Assembly: GCF_015207505.1 (NCBI RefSeq)
Contig: NZ_JADEWT010000012.1
Span: 21,686 to 85,685, forward strand
Length of the DNA stretch: 64,000 bases
Source: Tychonema sp. LEGE 06208
GTDB lineage: Bacteria > Cyanobacteriota > Cyanobacteriia > Cyanobacteriales > Microcoleaceae
Reading direction: 5' to 3'
The notes beneath the pieces were generated by a model. The model searched no databases and was not told the DNA's origin. It was given only the letters and a program-made list of their open reading frames with translations. A program made the translations under genes and the position numbers. Numbering within the stretch: position 1 is the stretch's first letter; the number at the start of each line of letters is the position of its first letter. This document shows, one piece after another, positions 44,611-52,945 of this stretch.

Positions 44611-45894
44611 ATGAACCCATCAAACAATCGTACACCCGTTCGACCAGAGCCTCAAGCCCGCCGCACGCCTCCGCCGCCCCCGCCCTTAGCAATCGCAACT
44701 CCCGCGCCGAGTCCAGCCGCGCCGAGTCCGCCCTCCGCCCCCCCGCCGCGGGCTGTGGAGACACCCACCAGTACGATCGAACAAATGGTCAGAGATGCCC
44801 ACAGCGCCTCGGCTTCCGACATTCACATTCGAGTCGGCCAAGTACCTCGATTTCGGATTCGGGGCGTGATGCAAGTAGCAACCACCCACCCCAAAGTAAC
44901 GCCAGAATTGTTTGAAAATTATCTAGCCGAAATTCTCACGCCCGAACAGCGAAAACAGTTTGCAGCTACCAAGGAATTAGATACAGCAATTTTTTATCCA
45001 GGCTTTGTGCGTTGTCGCGTCAACTGTTTCGATGCCCTCAGCGGCGGTGCGATAGTATTGCGGTTGATCAATTTGGAAATACCGACAATCGATTCCTTGA
45101 GGCTACCAGAAGTTCTCAAAAATATCATTTTGCGATCGCAGGGATTGATTTTGGTTACGGGGCCTACAGGTTCGGGAAAATCAACAACAGTAGCTGCCAT
45201 GATCGACCATCTCAACCAGATGGAACAGAAGCACGTAGTTACAATTGAAGACCCGATCGAATTCATTCACCCTTCCAAAAAATGCTTGGTCAGCCAGCGG
45301 GAAGTCGGCTTGCACACCCACGAATTTCAGCAGGCTTTACGGGCAGTTTTGCGGGAAGATCCAGATGTGATTCTGATCGGGGAAATGCGCGATCGCGTTA
45401 CCATCAATACAGCCCTGCAAGCAGCTCAAACAGGTCACTTAGTAATTGGAACTCTCCACACTCGCAGCGCCATAAACGCTATTAACCGCTTGTTAAATAT
45501 GTATCCGCCCGAAGAACAGCAAGCAATGCGGATTCAAATCTGCGACTCTTTGGTAGCAGTAATTGCCCAACTTTTACTGCCAACAGTTGACAACCGCCGC
45601 GTCGCAGTTCATGACATTTTGGTGAATACGCCCGCCATGCACGATTACTTAATGAAAGGTGCTGATGACGAAGCTTTCCGGTTGATGGAACATGACACCT
45701 ACGAAGGAATGCAGATTATCAACCAGGGTCTTTATAAACTGGTGCTCGAAGGCAGAGTGACGATCGAAGAAGCAGCAAAAAGTTCTCCCGAAGCCAGCGA
45801 TTTAGACCGTCGCTTACGGACTGGAGGCTACGATGTTGGGGACGCTCGCGGCTTTGAAGGCAGCAAAAAAGAACGCAGCATTCGCGACCGGTAG
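44611..45894 (+). CDS. PilT-family twitching ATPase
   Basis: PilT-type ATPases drive retraction of type IV pili from the cytoplasmic side. The 427-residue product has a proline/alanine-rich N-terminal extension of about 50 residues, then the PilT N-domain (SASDIHIRVGQVPRFRIRG) and Walker A GPTGSGKSTT near 188. Asp and His boxes (TIEDPIEF, REVGLHTHEF), Walker B VILIGEMRD near 256 and HLVIGTLHT follow. The C-terminal retraction region differs from canonical AIRNLIRE, reading AMHDYLMKGADDEAFRLMEH. The Pro-rich start is more like cyanobacterial PilT2 than PilT1, so it may tune motility direction rather than power all retraction; that is inference. No other pil gene is next to it. Confidence 0.9.
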   Translation: MNPSNNRTPVRPEPQARRTPPPPPPLAIATPAPSPAAPSPPSAPPPRAVETPTSTIEQMVRDAHSASASDIHIRVGQVPRFRIRGVMQVATTHPKVTPELFENYLAEILTPEQRKQFAATKELDTAIFYPGFVRCRVNCFDALSGGAIVLRLINLEIPTIDSLRLPEVLKNIILRSQGLILVTGPTGSGKSTTVAAMIDHLNQMEQKHVVTIEDPIEFIHPSKKCLVSQREVGLHTHEFQQALRAVLREDPDVILIGEMRDRVTINTALQAAQTGHLVIGTLHTRSAINAINRLLNMYPPEEQQAMRIQICDSLVAVIAQLLLPTVDNRRVAVHDILVNTPAMHDYLMKGADDEAFRLMEHDTYEGMQIINQGLYKLVLEGRVTIEEAAKSSPEASDLDRRLRTGGYDVGDARGFEGSKKERSIRDR

Positions 45895-46034
45895 CAGCAC
45901 GCATATAGGGGTAGTCTTGTTCTGGCTACCCACCAATTCATACTATTTGAGATTTGAGATTTAAGATAAGAGTTGAAATTAAAAAATTGGGAATGACTTA
46001 TTGTGTACGGATCTGTGGCAGTTTGAGGGAAAAA

Positions 46035-46064
46035 TGAGGTATTGAGCGATCGCTCAATACCTCA
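46035..46064. repeat. 30-base perfect palindrome centred on a HIP1 site
   Basis: TGAGGTATTGAGC, GATC, GCTCAATACCTCA reads the same on both strands over 30 bases. The centre AGCGATCGCT contains the HIP1 octamer GCGATCGC. No T-run follows, so it does not look like a simple terminator. Confidence 0.85.
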
Positions 46065-46265
46065 TATCATATCCGGTCAATTACTATCACAAAAACCGTT
46101 CGCGCGTGCTAATCGATCGGAGATGATATCACTCGCTCAATTCCCCAATCTAAAATCGATAGAAGCCTGAATTCCCCAATCTAAAATCTAAAACTCGTAC
46201 TGAGCGAAGCCGAAGTATCTAAAATCGACTCAGTTCTCACCTTTTTGATAAAAGCTATAACCTCG

Positions 46266-46406
46266 TATATGGCTGTTCTAAAAAAAGTGAGGTATACCCT
46301 ATGCCCAATCCCTCCGCTTCGCTTCGCTCCGCCCAATGCCCAATGCCCTGTTTGGCCAATGCCCTATCCCATATAGTACCTCCTATGAGAGCACAGAAAG
46401 GCTATA
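46266..46406. repeat. TATAGC/GAGGTA hairpin element, diverged copy
   Basis: The copy contains GTGAGGTATACCCTATGCCC, a variable middle of CCAATGCCC units with TCCGCTTCGCTTCGCTCCG, ATAGTACCTC, and the closing GGCTATA. The left end is degenerate compared with the copies at 6102 and 48838. Confidence 0.65.
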
Positions 46407-46917
46407 AATAGCAATATTTTAGGCACACCGCAATATTTGACAATGTTTTCCGTATCTTTACTTAAACTTTTAATACAATTAGTAATAAAAAAGACATTTT
46501 ATTGATAGTGGCAAGGATTATTAAGTTTCTTTAACGCCTGCACTACTTTATATTAACTTTAAAATTGCGTGAATATTCTGAGGTAATTACAAAGAAATAG
46601 TAAAGATATGTTGTGACTATTGCCAACGGCCAGCAACTTACGTTTATAGTTGTAGTGACTAATTTTTGACAGAGAAAGTTCCGACTTAGCAGCTAGCCAA
46701 AGCAAGCAGATTAAAAAATCCTTAATAAAACCACAAGTAGACTGAAAATAATTATTTAGTAGGAAAGCAGATCGCGTATCTTTCCGATTAAGTAGCTTTC
46801 TCTGTAAAAACAACCCAAATCAGCCGAATTTTAAAGATTCTGTCCCTCAAAAATCAGTTTAACAACTCTGAATCAGCATCAGCAACCGTATTTCTATAAT
46901 TTAAAGGAGCCCAGAAA

Positions 46918-48549
46918 GTGAATAACACATTTAACCCCTCAGAAGTGTTTGAAGATGCCAGCAAAGCGGCAATAATCAATCGCATCCAGCAGCTAGTTCC
47001 CCCAGGTTCCCCCGAACCGCAAAATCCGCAAATCCTAGCAACGCTACAAACTCTCACCGCACAGCTAATCTGGGCCTATCAAGCCGACGGACAACTAGAA
47101 AGCGAACCTTTTAGCGATGTGCGCGATCGTACCATTAACCTGTACAGCCTCGCCTGCAGCAACAAAATCAAAGGAAAAACTATCCTCATCACCGGCGGAG
47201 AAGGATGCGTCGGGAGTTTTCTAATCGAAAAACTCCTCTCTCTAGGCGCAACTAACATCATTTCCGTAGACAAAGCCCGATGTCAAAACCCCGACGAAAA
47301 TCTCCCGCACTTTAACAAAGAAGGCGCAGTAAATTTCTATGCCGCCGACATTCGCAACTTGCAGGCGCTCAAACACATATTTGAAGTAGAAAAACCGCAC
47401 ATTGTTTTTCACCTAGCAGCCCAGCGCCAGCCCGGATTAGCTGAAATCCAAATTCGAGAAACAGTTACAACCAGCCTGTTGGGATGCAAAAACGTCATCC
47501 AACTTTCCGAAGAATACGGCGTAGAAGACTGCATTTTCTCTTCCACAGGCAAAACATCTCGATATTTTACAACCGAAATTTACGCCGCGTCCAAAAAATT
47601 TGCAGAATGGCAATTTGCCAAAGCAGCTCAAGAAGGAAAAGTCACCTACGGGATGGTTCGCTTTACTCATATGCTAGAAAATAGCTTGTTCTGCGAGCAA
47701 ATGTCCAAGAAAGTACAGCAAAGTAAAACAGTCAACGTTCACGCCCCCCACCGCTACGTAACCGCTCAAAATCTAATCGAAGCCGTACATTTGTTACTGA
47801 ATTCGCTCGTGGTTTCCGTTCCGGGAAAACTGAAAATAGTCGCCGTCAGCAATCTAGGATGGCCGACAGAAACCTTAGAAGTTGCTTTGTATAAAATTCA
47901 AGAATCCGGCAAAAATTTGCCGATTTATTTTCAAGGACTTTTACCGGGATACGAAGAACCATTTTTCTTAGGACAATTTGACTGGAACAAACCTACAGAC
48001 ATTCATCTCCTAATTAATGTTCTGGAAGATCCTTTCAGAAAAATTGACCAGGCTGGCGACATGGTGATTCTAGAACTAGCTCCTTTTTCTTTGTGCATGT
48101 TAGATAAACAAGTGTCTAACCTGGAAAAATTAATTAGCGATCGGAATTTCCCGGAAGTGCAAATTAAGCCGGCTCTTGTCGCAGCGGAAAAAGAGGTAAT
48201 TGCTTCTTCTTTTGCGTGGAGTTCCGCCGCAGAATTGCTGAAGATTTTGCAGTGGGGAGTCAATCCGAAAAAATTGCAAGGTTACGGAACAGAAGTCGCT
48301 GACTACAGCGAAATTATCCAACTCCTCCTGCAAGGAATGTACGGGAGGCTCAACCAAGAAGTTTTGAACTGTGCTGGAGTTAATGCTGATGAATTTGATC
48401 GATTAGTGGAAAGTCTTTCTGCGGTGGATTCTCTTCAAGCAGAAGTGGGATATTTGCGATCGGTCTCCAAATGTATCAGACAATCTGCACTCCCGGCACA
48501 GTTCACTCAAAAAAAATCTGAACCTGTTCCTGTGCGGGAAGCGGCGTAA
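46918..48549 (+). CDS. NAD-dependent epimerase/dehydratase-like protein (CapD-type extended SDR)
   Basis: A GTG start at 46918 follows AAAGGAG. The 543-residue product has an N-terminal helical region of about 80 residues, then an extended short-chain dehydrogenase domain. ILITGGEGCVGSFLIEKLL near 91-109 has the GxxGxxG NAD site, ISVDKAR the ribose-binding Asp, and VFHLAAQRQP and YAASKKFAEW (near 221) the YxxxK catalytic pair. It resembles polysaccharide-biosynthesis proteins of the CapD group that modify UDP-sugars. The last 200 residues (VILELAPFSLCM, FAWSSAAELLKILQ) match the form of a C-terminal extension seen in that group but are not diagnostic. A terminator follows. The next gene is a glycosyltransferase, which supports an envelope-polysaccharide role only loosely. 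Confidence 0.8.
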   Translation: MNNTFNPSEVFEDASKAAIINRIQQLVPPGSPEPQNPQILATLQTLTAQLIWAYQADGQLESEPFSDVRDRTINLYSLACSNKIKGKTILITGGEGCVGSFLIEKLLSLGATNIISVDKARCQNPDENLPHFNKEGAVNFYAADIRNLQALKHIFEVEKPHIVFHLAAQRQPGLAEIQIRETVTTSLLGCKNVIQLSEEYGVEDCIFSSTGKTSRYFTTEIYAASKKFAEWQFAKAAQEGKVTYGMVRFTHMLENSLFCEQMSKKVQQSKTVNVHAPHRYVTAQNLIEAVHLLLNSLVVSVPGKLKIVAVSNLGWPTETLEVALYKIQESGKNLPIYFQGLLPGYEEPFFLGQFDWNKPTDIHLLINVLEDPFRKIDQAGDMVILELAPFSLCMLDKQVSNLEKLISDRNFPEVQIKPALVAAEKEVIASSFAWSSAAELLKILQWGVNPKKLQGYGTEVADYSEIIQLLLQGMYGRLNQEVLNCAGVNADEFDRLVESLSAVDSLQAEVGYLRSVSKCIRQSALPAQFTQKKSEPVPVREAA

Positions 48550-48608
48550 TTGAAAAACTGTTGAGAGATTGCTTTGTCATTTTTAGTTGATTAAAAGCTA
48601 AACAACCC

Positions 48609-48640
48609 GAAACCCGGTTTCTTTGAGATACCGGGTTTTT
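48609..48640 (+). terminator. Terminator after the epimerase-like gene
   Basis: The perfect eight-base stem AACCCGGT / ACCGGGTT with an 11-base loop is followed by TTTCAATTTT, about 60 bases after the stop. Its sequence overlaps the AAACCCGGTTTCT repeat family. Confidence 0.8.
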
Positions 48641-48837
48641 CAATTTTGGGTCTGTTTGAGGTTTAATTAAGTGATTTACTTAAAATGGTAAGAATCGACA
48701 TGATATGATATCATGTTGGAGCGAACGATTGCAATCAAATTAGTTCGTAGTAAGGACTAAAGTCCTCTCTTGGAACTGACTCGCATTCCTAACTACAAAC
48801 CTAATAATGGTGATGTTTTCGTATCTTATAAGTTAGA

Positions 48838-48935
48838 TATAGCGGTTATCAAGCGTGGTGAGGTATGCCCAATGCCCAATGTCCTATGGGAGCCCTATGC
48901 CGCATAGTACCTCATCTTTCGCTTGAAAAGCTATA
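48838..48935. repeat. TATAGC/GAGGTA hairpin element, full copy
   Basis: It starts TATAGCGGTTATCAAGCGTG, contains GTGAGGTATGCCC and AGTACCTCAT, and ends GCTATA. It is almost the same as the copy at 6102-6196 in the outer parts and differs in the variable middle. It sits about 90 bases ahead of the GT2 start. Confidence 0.75.
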
Positions 48936-49028
48936 GTGTCGATCGCTGAGTTGACTGAGGTGAAATTTGATTAAGTCAATTCAATGACCGCTGCAAATTA
49001 AATTAAATTAAATTAAGGTGCTAAAATT

Positions 49029-50234
49029 GTGGAAATAAATCAGCTATCGTTCCTATTTGTTGATGTTGTACTTTTGACGATCGCCCTAATCCTGCTAATT
49101 CCCGTTGCAGTTCTATTTCTAGAATGCAGTGCAGCTTTCCTTTCCAGCTTCGGCACCACAGACGAAACCAAAGAACCCCGCCCCAAAATAGCAGTTTTAA
49201 TTCCCGCCTACAACGAAGCAGCAGGAATTGTCGCCACTATCTCCACCATTCTGCCGCAGCTAACACCTCAAGACCGCCTGTTAGTCATTGCTGACAACTG
49301 CACGGATGCTACGGCCCAAATCGCCCGCAACTGCGGTGCAACGGCGATCGAGCGCCACGACACAGAACGTAAGGGGAAGGGATACGCCCTGGATTTCGGC
49401 TTGCAGTCGATCGCCTCAGACCCTCCAGAAGTAGTCATTATGGTTGATGCAGACTGCATCTGCGAGCCAGATTCCATAGAAACATTAGCCCGCGTTTCAA
49501 TGGCCAAACAAAGACCGGTGCAGGCCACATATTTAATGGAACAGCCGCCCGATCCTACCCCCAAAGATTCGATTTCAGCCTTAGCATTTCTCGTGAAAAA
49601 CCTAGTCCGCCCCAGCGGATTAAAACAGTTAGGATTCCCGTCATTGCTAACAGGTACGGGCATGGCTTTTCCCTGGCTAATCATTCGAGATGTTCCTTTA
49701 GCTAGTGGCAATATCGTGGAAGATATGCAAATGAGTTTGGATTTGGCGATCGCCGGACATCCAACCGTATTCTGCCCCGAAGCCAGAGTCACAGGGTGTT
49801 TGCCGCAGCAGCAGGAAGCAGCTAAAACTCAAAGAACCAGATGGGAACACGGACACATCCAGACGTTGCTAACTCAAACTCCCAGGCTGGCGACAGCTTC
49901 GATCGAGCAACAGCGTTTTGACTTAATGGCGATCGCCCTTGACTTATCCGTCCCTCCCCTATCGCTTTTAGTTGCTCTTTGGCTAGCCGCTTTTGTCGCC
50001 TCCATAGTAGGAGCAATTATCGGATCATCCGCGATTCCTGCCATCTTGTTAGGAGTACAAGGACTGCTAATTTTAGTTGCAATTGTCAGCGCTTGGGGAA
50101 AATTTGGCCGTGCCCACATTTCCGGCGCAACTCTATTATCCGTACCGTTTTATATCCTGTGGAAAATTCCTTTGTATCTGGGTTTTCTGCTGAAGCGACA
50201 AACTAATTGGGTGCGAACAGAACGCGATGTTTAG
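49029..50234 (+). CDS. Family 2 membrane glycosyltransferase
   Basis: The GTG at 49029 gives a 401-residue protein with an N-terminal membrane helix (LLTIALILLIPVAVLFLECS) and a GT2 domain. AVLIPAYNEAAGIVATI is near 55, NCTDATA near 95, and the metal-binding VIMVDADCI near 138. TGTGMAFPW near 215 and a QEAAKTQRTRWEHG segment near 262 are the Q-x-x-R-W type motif of processive and related GT2 enzymes. Three helices close the protein. It uses a nucleotide-sugar on the cytoplasmic face to build an exopolysaccharide or glycolipid; the product is unknown. The upstream epimerase-like gene is separated by a terminator and a repeat, so they are not one operon. Confidence 0.85.
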   Translation: MEINQLSFLFVDVVLLTIALILLIPVAVLFLECSAAFLSSFGTTDETKEPRPKIAVLIPAYNEAAGIVATISTILPQLTPQDRLLVIADNCTDATAQIARNCGATAIERHDTERKGKGYALDFGLQSIASDPPEVVIMVDADCICEPDSIETLARVSMAKQRPVQATYLMEQPPDPTPKDSISALAFLVKNLVRPSGLKQLGFPSLLTGTGMAFPWLIIRDVPLASGNIVEDMQMSLDLAIAGHPTVFCPEARVTGCLPQQQEAAKTQRTRWEHGHIQTLLTQTPRLATASIEQQRFDLMAIALDLSVPPLSLLVALWLAAFVASIVGAIIGSSAIPAILLGVQGLLILVAIVSAWGKFGRAHISGATLLSVPFYILWKIPLYLGFLLKRQTNWVRTERDV

Positions 50235-50429
50235 TATTCCGTAGGGTGCGTCACCCGCCTACTCGACCTAACTCAAACAGCTTTTTTCGGGGACACCCTA
50301 GGATGAATAAACCGATCGGGAAAAACTATACTTTTACAAATTTTCTTGATGACGGATTTACCTTAAATAAACGGCTGCCGAAAAACTCGATCGAGAAAAC
50401 CAAATATGGGAAGTAAAAAGCGGTTGATA

Positions 50430-50463
50430 TACAGCGTATTCCCTGTAGGTGGAATACGCTGTA
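50430..50463. repeat. Perfect 13-base inverted repeat
   Basis: TACAGCGTATTCC and GGAATACGCTGTA flank an eight-base loop. On the minus strand a short T-run (GCTTTTTAC) follows 10 bases later. It could be a second terminator behind tRNA-Asn or an element remnant. Confidence 0.65.
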
Positions 50464-50483
50464 TGAATCTGGTGGAAAATAAA

Positions 50484-50521
50484 AACAAAAAAATCTGAAG
50501 CTGGAAACATCCAACTTCAGA
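50484..50521 (-). terminator. Rho-independent terminator of the tRNA-Asn gene
   Basis: On the minus strand TCTGAAGTTGG and CCAGCTTCAGA form an 11-base stem (one G-T pair) with loop ATGTTT, followed by seven T residues. It starts 11 bases after the tRNA end. Confidence 0.85.
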
Positions 50522-50531
50522 CTTTTACTAA

Positions 50532-50905
50532 CTCCCCGGGTAGGATTTGAACCTACGACCAATCGGTTACACTTATCCCAACGTTTCCGAAGGGCGCGGA
50601 CTATTTCATCATCCCTAAAACGCAGACTTATCATCTGTCGCGGGATGTCGGGCGCTGTGAGATTTATTGGTTAGGCTCCTCATCTCTAGTCTCTGCACCT
50701 TTCCGGCTACTTGCGATCGAAACCGCTGCCTTTCGCCAGACTTGGCTCAAGATTGCCGCCACCCGAAGTGCTGCGGTTTCCTTGAATTCACCCGATTTTT
50801 CAGTACCCGTTACCGGATAAAGCTGCTATGTCACTAGGGCTTTTGGTTGATGCCAAAGGCTTGCATTCATTACAGCCGATCGCTCTGCCACTGAGCTACC
50901 GAGGA
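50532..50905 (-). tRNA. tRNA-Asn(GUU), interrupted by a group I intron
   Basis: The 5' exon (50905-50872, 34 bases) begins TCCTCGGTAGCTCAGTGGCA and ends in CGGCTGT. The 3' exon (50569-50532, 38 bases) begins TAACCGATTGG and ends CCGGGGAG. Joined, they give a full cloverleaf. The acceptor stem is UCCUCGG/CCGGGGA with discriminator G, the D stem GCUC/GAGC, the anticodon stem AUCGG/CCGAU with loop CUGUUAA (anticodon GUU), and the T arm GUAGG-UUCAAAU-CCUAC. The 302-base insertion lies between U35 and U36 of the anticodon, and only this junction gives a seven-base loop. CCA is not encoded. Without splicing the tRNA cannot work, so if this is the only tRNA-Asn gene, splicing is essential. A terminator follows the 3' exon. 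Confidence 0.93.
50570..50871 (-). ncRNA. Group I self-splicing intron (302 nt) in tRNA-Asn
   Basis: The intron follows a U, ends with G, and carries the conserved core in order. GGCAATCTTGAGCCAAGTC (50757-50739, P4-P6 region) is almost the same as in the cyanobacterial tRNA-Leu intron. GGTGCAGAGACTAGA (50700-50685) holds the P3/P7 5' part. GATGAAATAGTCC (50610-50598) is the P7 3' part. A guide sequence GCAGC (50826-50822), about 46 bases into the intron, can pair with the exon end GCUGU, leaving the required U-G pair at the splice site. These features fit subgroup IC3, the class of the tRNA-Leu(UAA) intron. No reading frame or homing endonuclease fits inside. Folding is by eye. Confidence 0.88.
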
Positions 50906-51014
50906 TTGCGTGGTTTTTGTCGTCCACATTTACTAATAGTAGCTGAACCTATTCGATTTGGCAAGGCCTTTTGCAAAGTTTTTTTTTTCTCATGCAGCAA
51001 GCGGGTTTGGGACG

Positions 51015-51569
51015 CTAATGCAGCCCCATTCTCATTCTGGCGAGGCGCTGCTGCGATTCTGGATCGAGGGAATTGGCCAGAAAGCGACTGGAATTGTGTT
51101 TGCGGGATTTGTGCTGGCGCTCGCTGCGGCGGGCGGTGGATTCTACGTCAGCCGCTAGTTGTTGGGCAGACATCCATTCGGCACCGTAGCCGACTACGGT
51201 TAATTGCTGGGCTCTGTCGGAGGTGGCGACAATCATTCGGCTTTTGCCTTTGACCGATCGCAACTCGTAGCGCAAATTAGCACAAGACTTTTCAATATAA
51301 GTATCTGCTGTCTGACCGAAGTCAGTGTAGTGCACAGATAAATTTTTAGTAATAATTTCTTTAACGCTGGGAGTGTTTCGATACTGAGCGTCAAACACGA
51401 GTCTAGCTTCAAAATCTTGTACGGCGCTGTAGTTAACCAAAGCCTCAATCAACTCGCGGCGGGCTGTTTCGAGTTCGTCGCGATCGCGCTTCTCTCGGAG
51501 TCGAGGCCAAAGTCCAATTATGTTATAGCCATCTACAAGTAACACTGCTTGCGATATATACGGTGACAT
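51015..51569 (-). CDS. NYN-domain endoribonuclease-like protein (YacP family)
   Basis: The 184-residue product begins with AVLLVDGYNIIGLWP, the NYN (PIN-like) signature with metal-binding Asp and Asn. It continues with ARLVFDAQYR near 57, YTDFGQTADTYIEK near 81 and MIVATSDRAQQLTV near 110, the three further acidic positions of the active site. Relatives are YacP/Rae1 of Bacillus, which cleaves mRNA on the ribosome. In cyanobacteria the target is unknown. The C-terminal 40 residues are basic and Ser/Arg-rich (ARRSERQHKSRKHNSS), as expected for RNA contact. The gene lies upstream of the intron-bearing tRNA gene on the same strand (110-base gap). A functional link to that tRNA is possible but not shown. 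Confidence 0.85.
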   Translation of the reverse strand: MSPYISQAVLLVDGYNIIGLWPRLREKRDRDELETARRELIEALVNYSAVQDFEARLVFDAQYRNTPSVKEIITKNLSVHYTDFGQTADTYIEKSCANLRYELRSVKGKSRMIVATSDRAQQLTVVGYGAEWMSAQQLAADVESTARRSERQHKSRKHNSSRFLANSLDPESQQRLARMRMGLH

Positions 51570-51780
51570 GGTTCAAGGCTGAAGATCTCCAGCAGATAGA
51601 GGACATTATTTGCATTGTTCATCAAAGCTTTTGTTAAATCTTATTACACATCGATGTTCGATCGCTAGCTGCAATGTTCCCAGCAAAAACTCAACCCCCC
51701 AAATCCCTAGGGTTTTGGAGGGTAAGATTTGAGATTGAAGATTTCGGGGATTGTGTCGCGCGATCGAGCAATTTTCCAGC

Positions 51781-52644
51781 TTATTCGACAGATTCCACAG
51801 ATACGGGCGATGGCTTACGCCCCGCTTCGCTACGAACAACAGTCGGCAGAGATATCTTTTCAACCGCAGGAGTACAGCCGAGCCACTGCACCGACAAATC
51901 CGCAAACTGCTCAGGAAGCCCGCTCACGCAAAAACGAGTCGGCAGCGCAGTACCAGAATTCCGCAGCCCCAAAACCTCCAACTCTCTAGCAGCAGCAGCC
52001 ACAACCCGCACCGCAGGATCGATTAAATTCACCCCAACAGGCAAAAGCGATCGCACCACAGGAGCCAACAGCGGATAATGAGTGCAGCCGTAAATCAGCG
52101 TATCGATGCGCTGCTGAATCAAAGGAGCCAAATATTCCCGAGCCACCTCATAAGTATAAGGATCGTGAATCCGGTTTTGCTCCACCAGCGGCACAAAAGC
52201 CGGACAGCTAACCTGCCATACCCGACAATCCGCATCCATTTCCAAAATCGCATTTCGATAAGCATTGCTAGCAGCCGTAGCCGGAGTTGAGATCACCCCG
52301 ATCCGCTTGCCTTGCTGCACCGCAGCCTGCGCCCCCGGCAGAATTACTCCCAGCACCGGAATATCAAACTCAGCCTGCACCATTTCCATCGCCAAAGCAG
52401 AACTGGTGTTGCAGGCCATAATCACCATTTTCACATCCTGCTCCACCAGCCAGGCCATAATTTCCCGGACAAAATGCACAATTTCCGAAGCTGCGCGAGT
52501 CCCGTAAGGAAGCCTCGCCGTATCTCCAAAATAAAGTATAGATTCGTTGGGCAATTGTTCGTATAACTGCGTCAAAACAGTCAAACCGCCCACACCGCTG
52601 TCAAAAATACCGATTCTTTTTTGTCCAGAGTTGTCTGTTGTCAT
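51781..52644 (-). CDS. murI: Glutamate racemase MurI
   Basis: MurI makes D-glutamate for peptidoglycan by a two-cysteine proton transfer without cofactor. The 287-residue product shows IGIFDSGVGGLTVL at about 10-23, ILYFGDTARLPYG near 36, and the two catalytic cysteines in VIMACNTSSA near 75 and YGCTHYPLL near 189. The length is standard. It lies downstream of the AMIN-domain amidase on the same strand, the same order as in other cyanobacteria. Here a 300-base array of heptamer repeats separates them. The gene starts within a few bases of the array end. Confidence 0.96.
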   Translation of the reverse strand: MTTDNSGQKRIGIFDSGVGGLTVLTQLYEQLPNESILYFGDTARLPYGTRAASEIVHFVREIMAWLVEQDVKMVIMACNTSSALAMEMVQAEFDIPVLGVILPGAQAAVQQGKRIGVISTPATAASNAYRNAILEMDADCRVWQVSCPAFVPLVEQNRIHDPYTYEVAREYLAPLIQQRIDTLIYGCTHYPLLAPVVRSLLPVGVNLIDPAVRVVAAAARELEVLGLRNSGTALPTRFCVSGLPEQFADLSVQWLGCTPAVEKISLPTVVRSEAGRKPSPVSVESVE

Positions 52645-52945
52645 TTGTTAATAGTTAGTTGTCTGTTGGCAGTAGTCAGTTGGTAGTTGGCAGTTGGTAG
52701 TTGGCAGTTGGTAGTTGGCAGTTGGCAGTTGGTAGTTGGTAGTTGGTACTTGGCAGTTGGTAGTTGGTAGTAGTTAGTTAACAGTCAACAGTTAACAGTT
52801 AACAGCTAACAGTCAACAGCTAACAATTCCCTAATGACTAATGACTAATGACTAATGACTACTGACTACTGACTAATGACTAATGACCAATGACTAATGA
52901 CTAATGACTACTGACTACTGACTACTGACTACTGACTACTGACCA
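52645..52945. repeat. Heptamer tandem arrays between the amidase gene and murI
   Basis: Successive arrays of GTTGGTAGTTGGCA units (52670-52770), AACAGTCAACAGTTAAC units (52778-52830) and TGACTAATGACTACTGAC units (52835-52940) fill the spacer from the amidase stop to the murI start. Confidence 0.88.

Larger units (their letters stand above)
45895..46917. other. One-kilobase gene-free spacer with palindromes and repeats
   Basis: No gene is convincing. Features include a 30-base perfect palindrome (46035-46064), a TCCGGTCRATT-type repeat (46071-46130) and ATCTAAAATC short repeats (46155-46230). A TATAGC/GAGGTA element lies at 46266-46406. From there to 46917 is an AT-rich region without clear structure that should contain the promoter of the epimerase-like gene. 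Confidence 0.6.
50235..50531. other. Spacer between GT2 gene and tRNA-Asn
   Basis: It contains an inverted pair TAGGGTG / CACCCTA (50242-50302), a perfect 13-base inverted repeat (50430-50463) and the tRNA terminator (50484-50521). A 37-codon frame from ATG 50303 has no ribosome site and is not called. Confidence 0.55.

Noticed and set aside
46559..46813. 84-residue minus-strand frame in the long spacer
   Set aside because: AT-rich, no ribosome site and no domain; probably chance.
50303..50416. 37-codon plus-strand frame after the GT2 gene
   Set aside because: No ribosome site, no family resemblance, and it starts inside an inverted repeat.
50828..51253. Plus-strand frames over the tRNA 5' exon and the NYN gene end
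   Set aside because: They run antisense through tRNA-Asn and the NYN gene and have no protein-family features.
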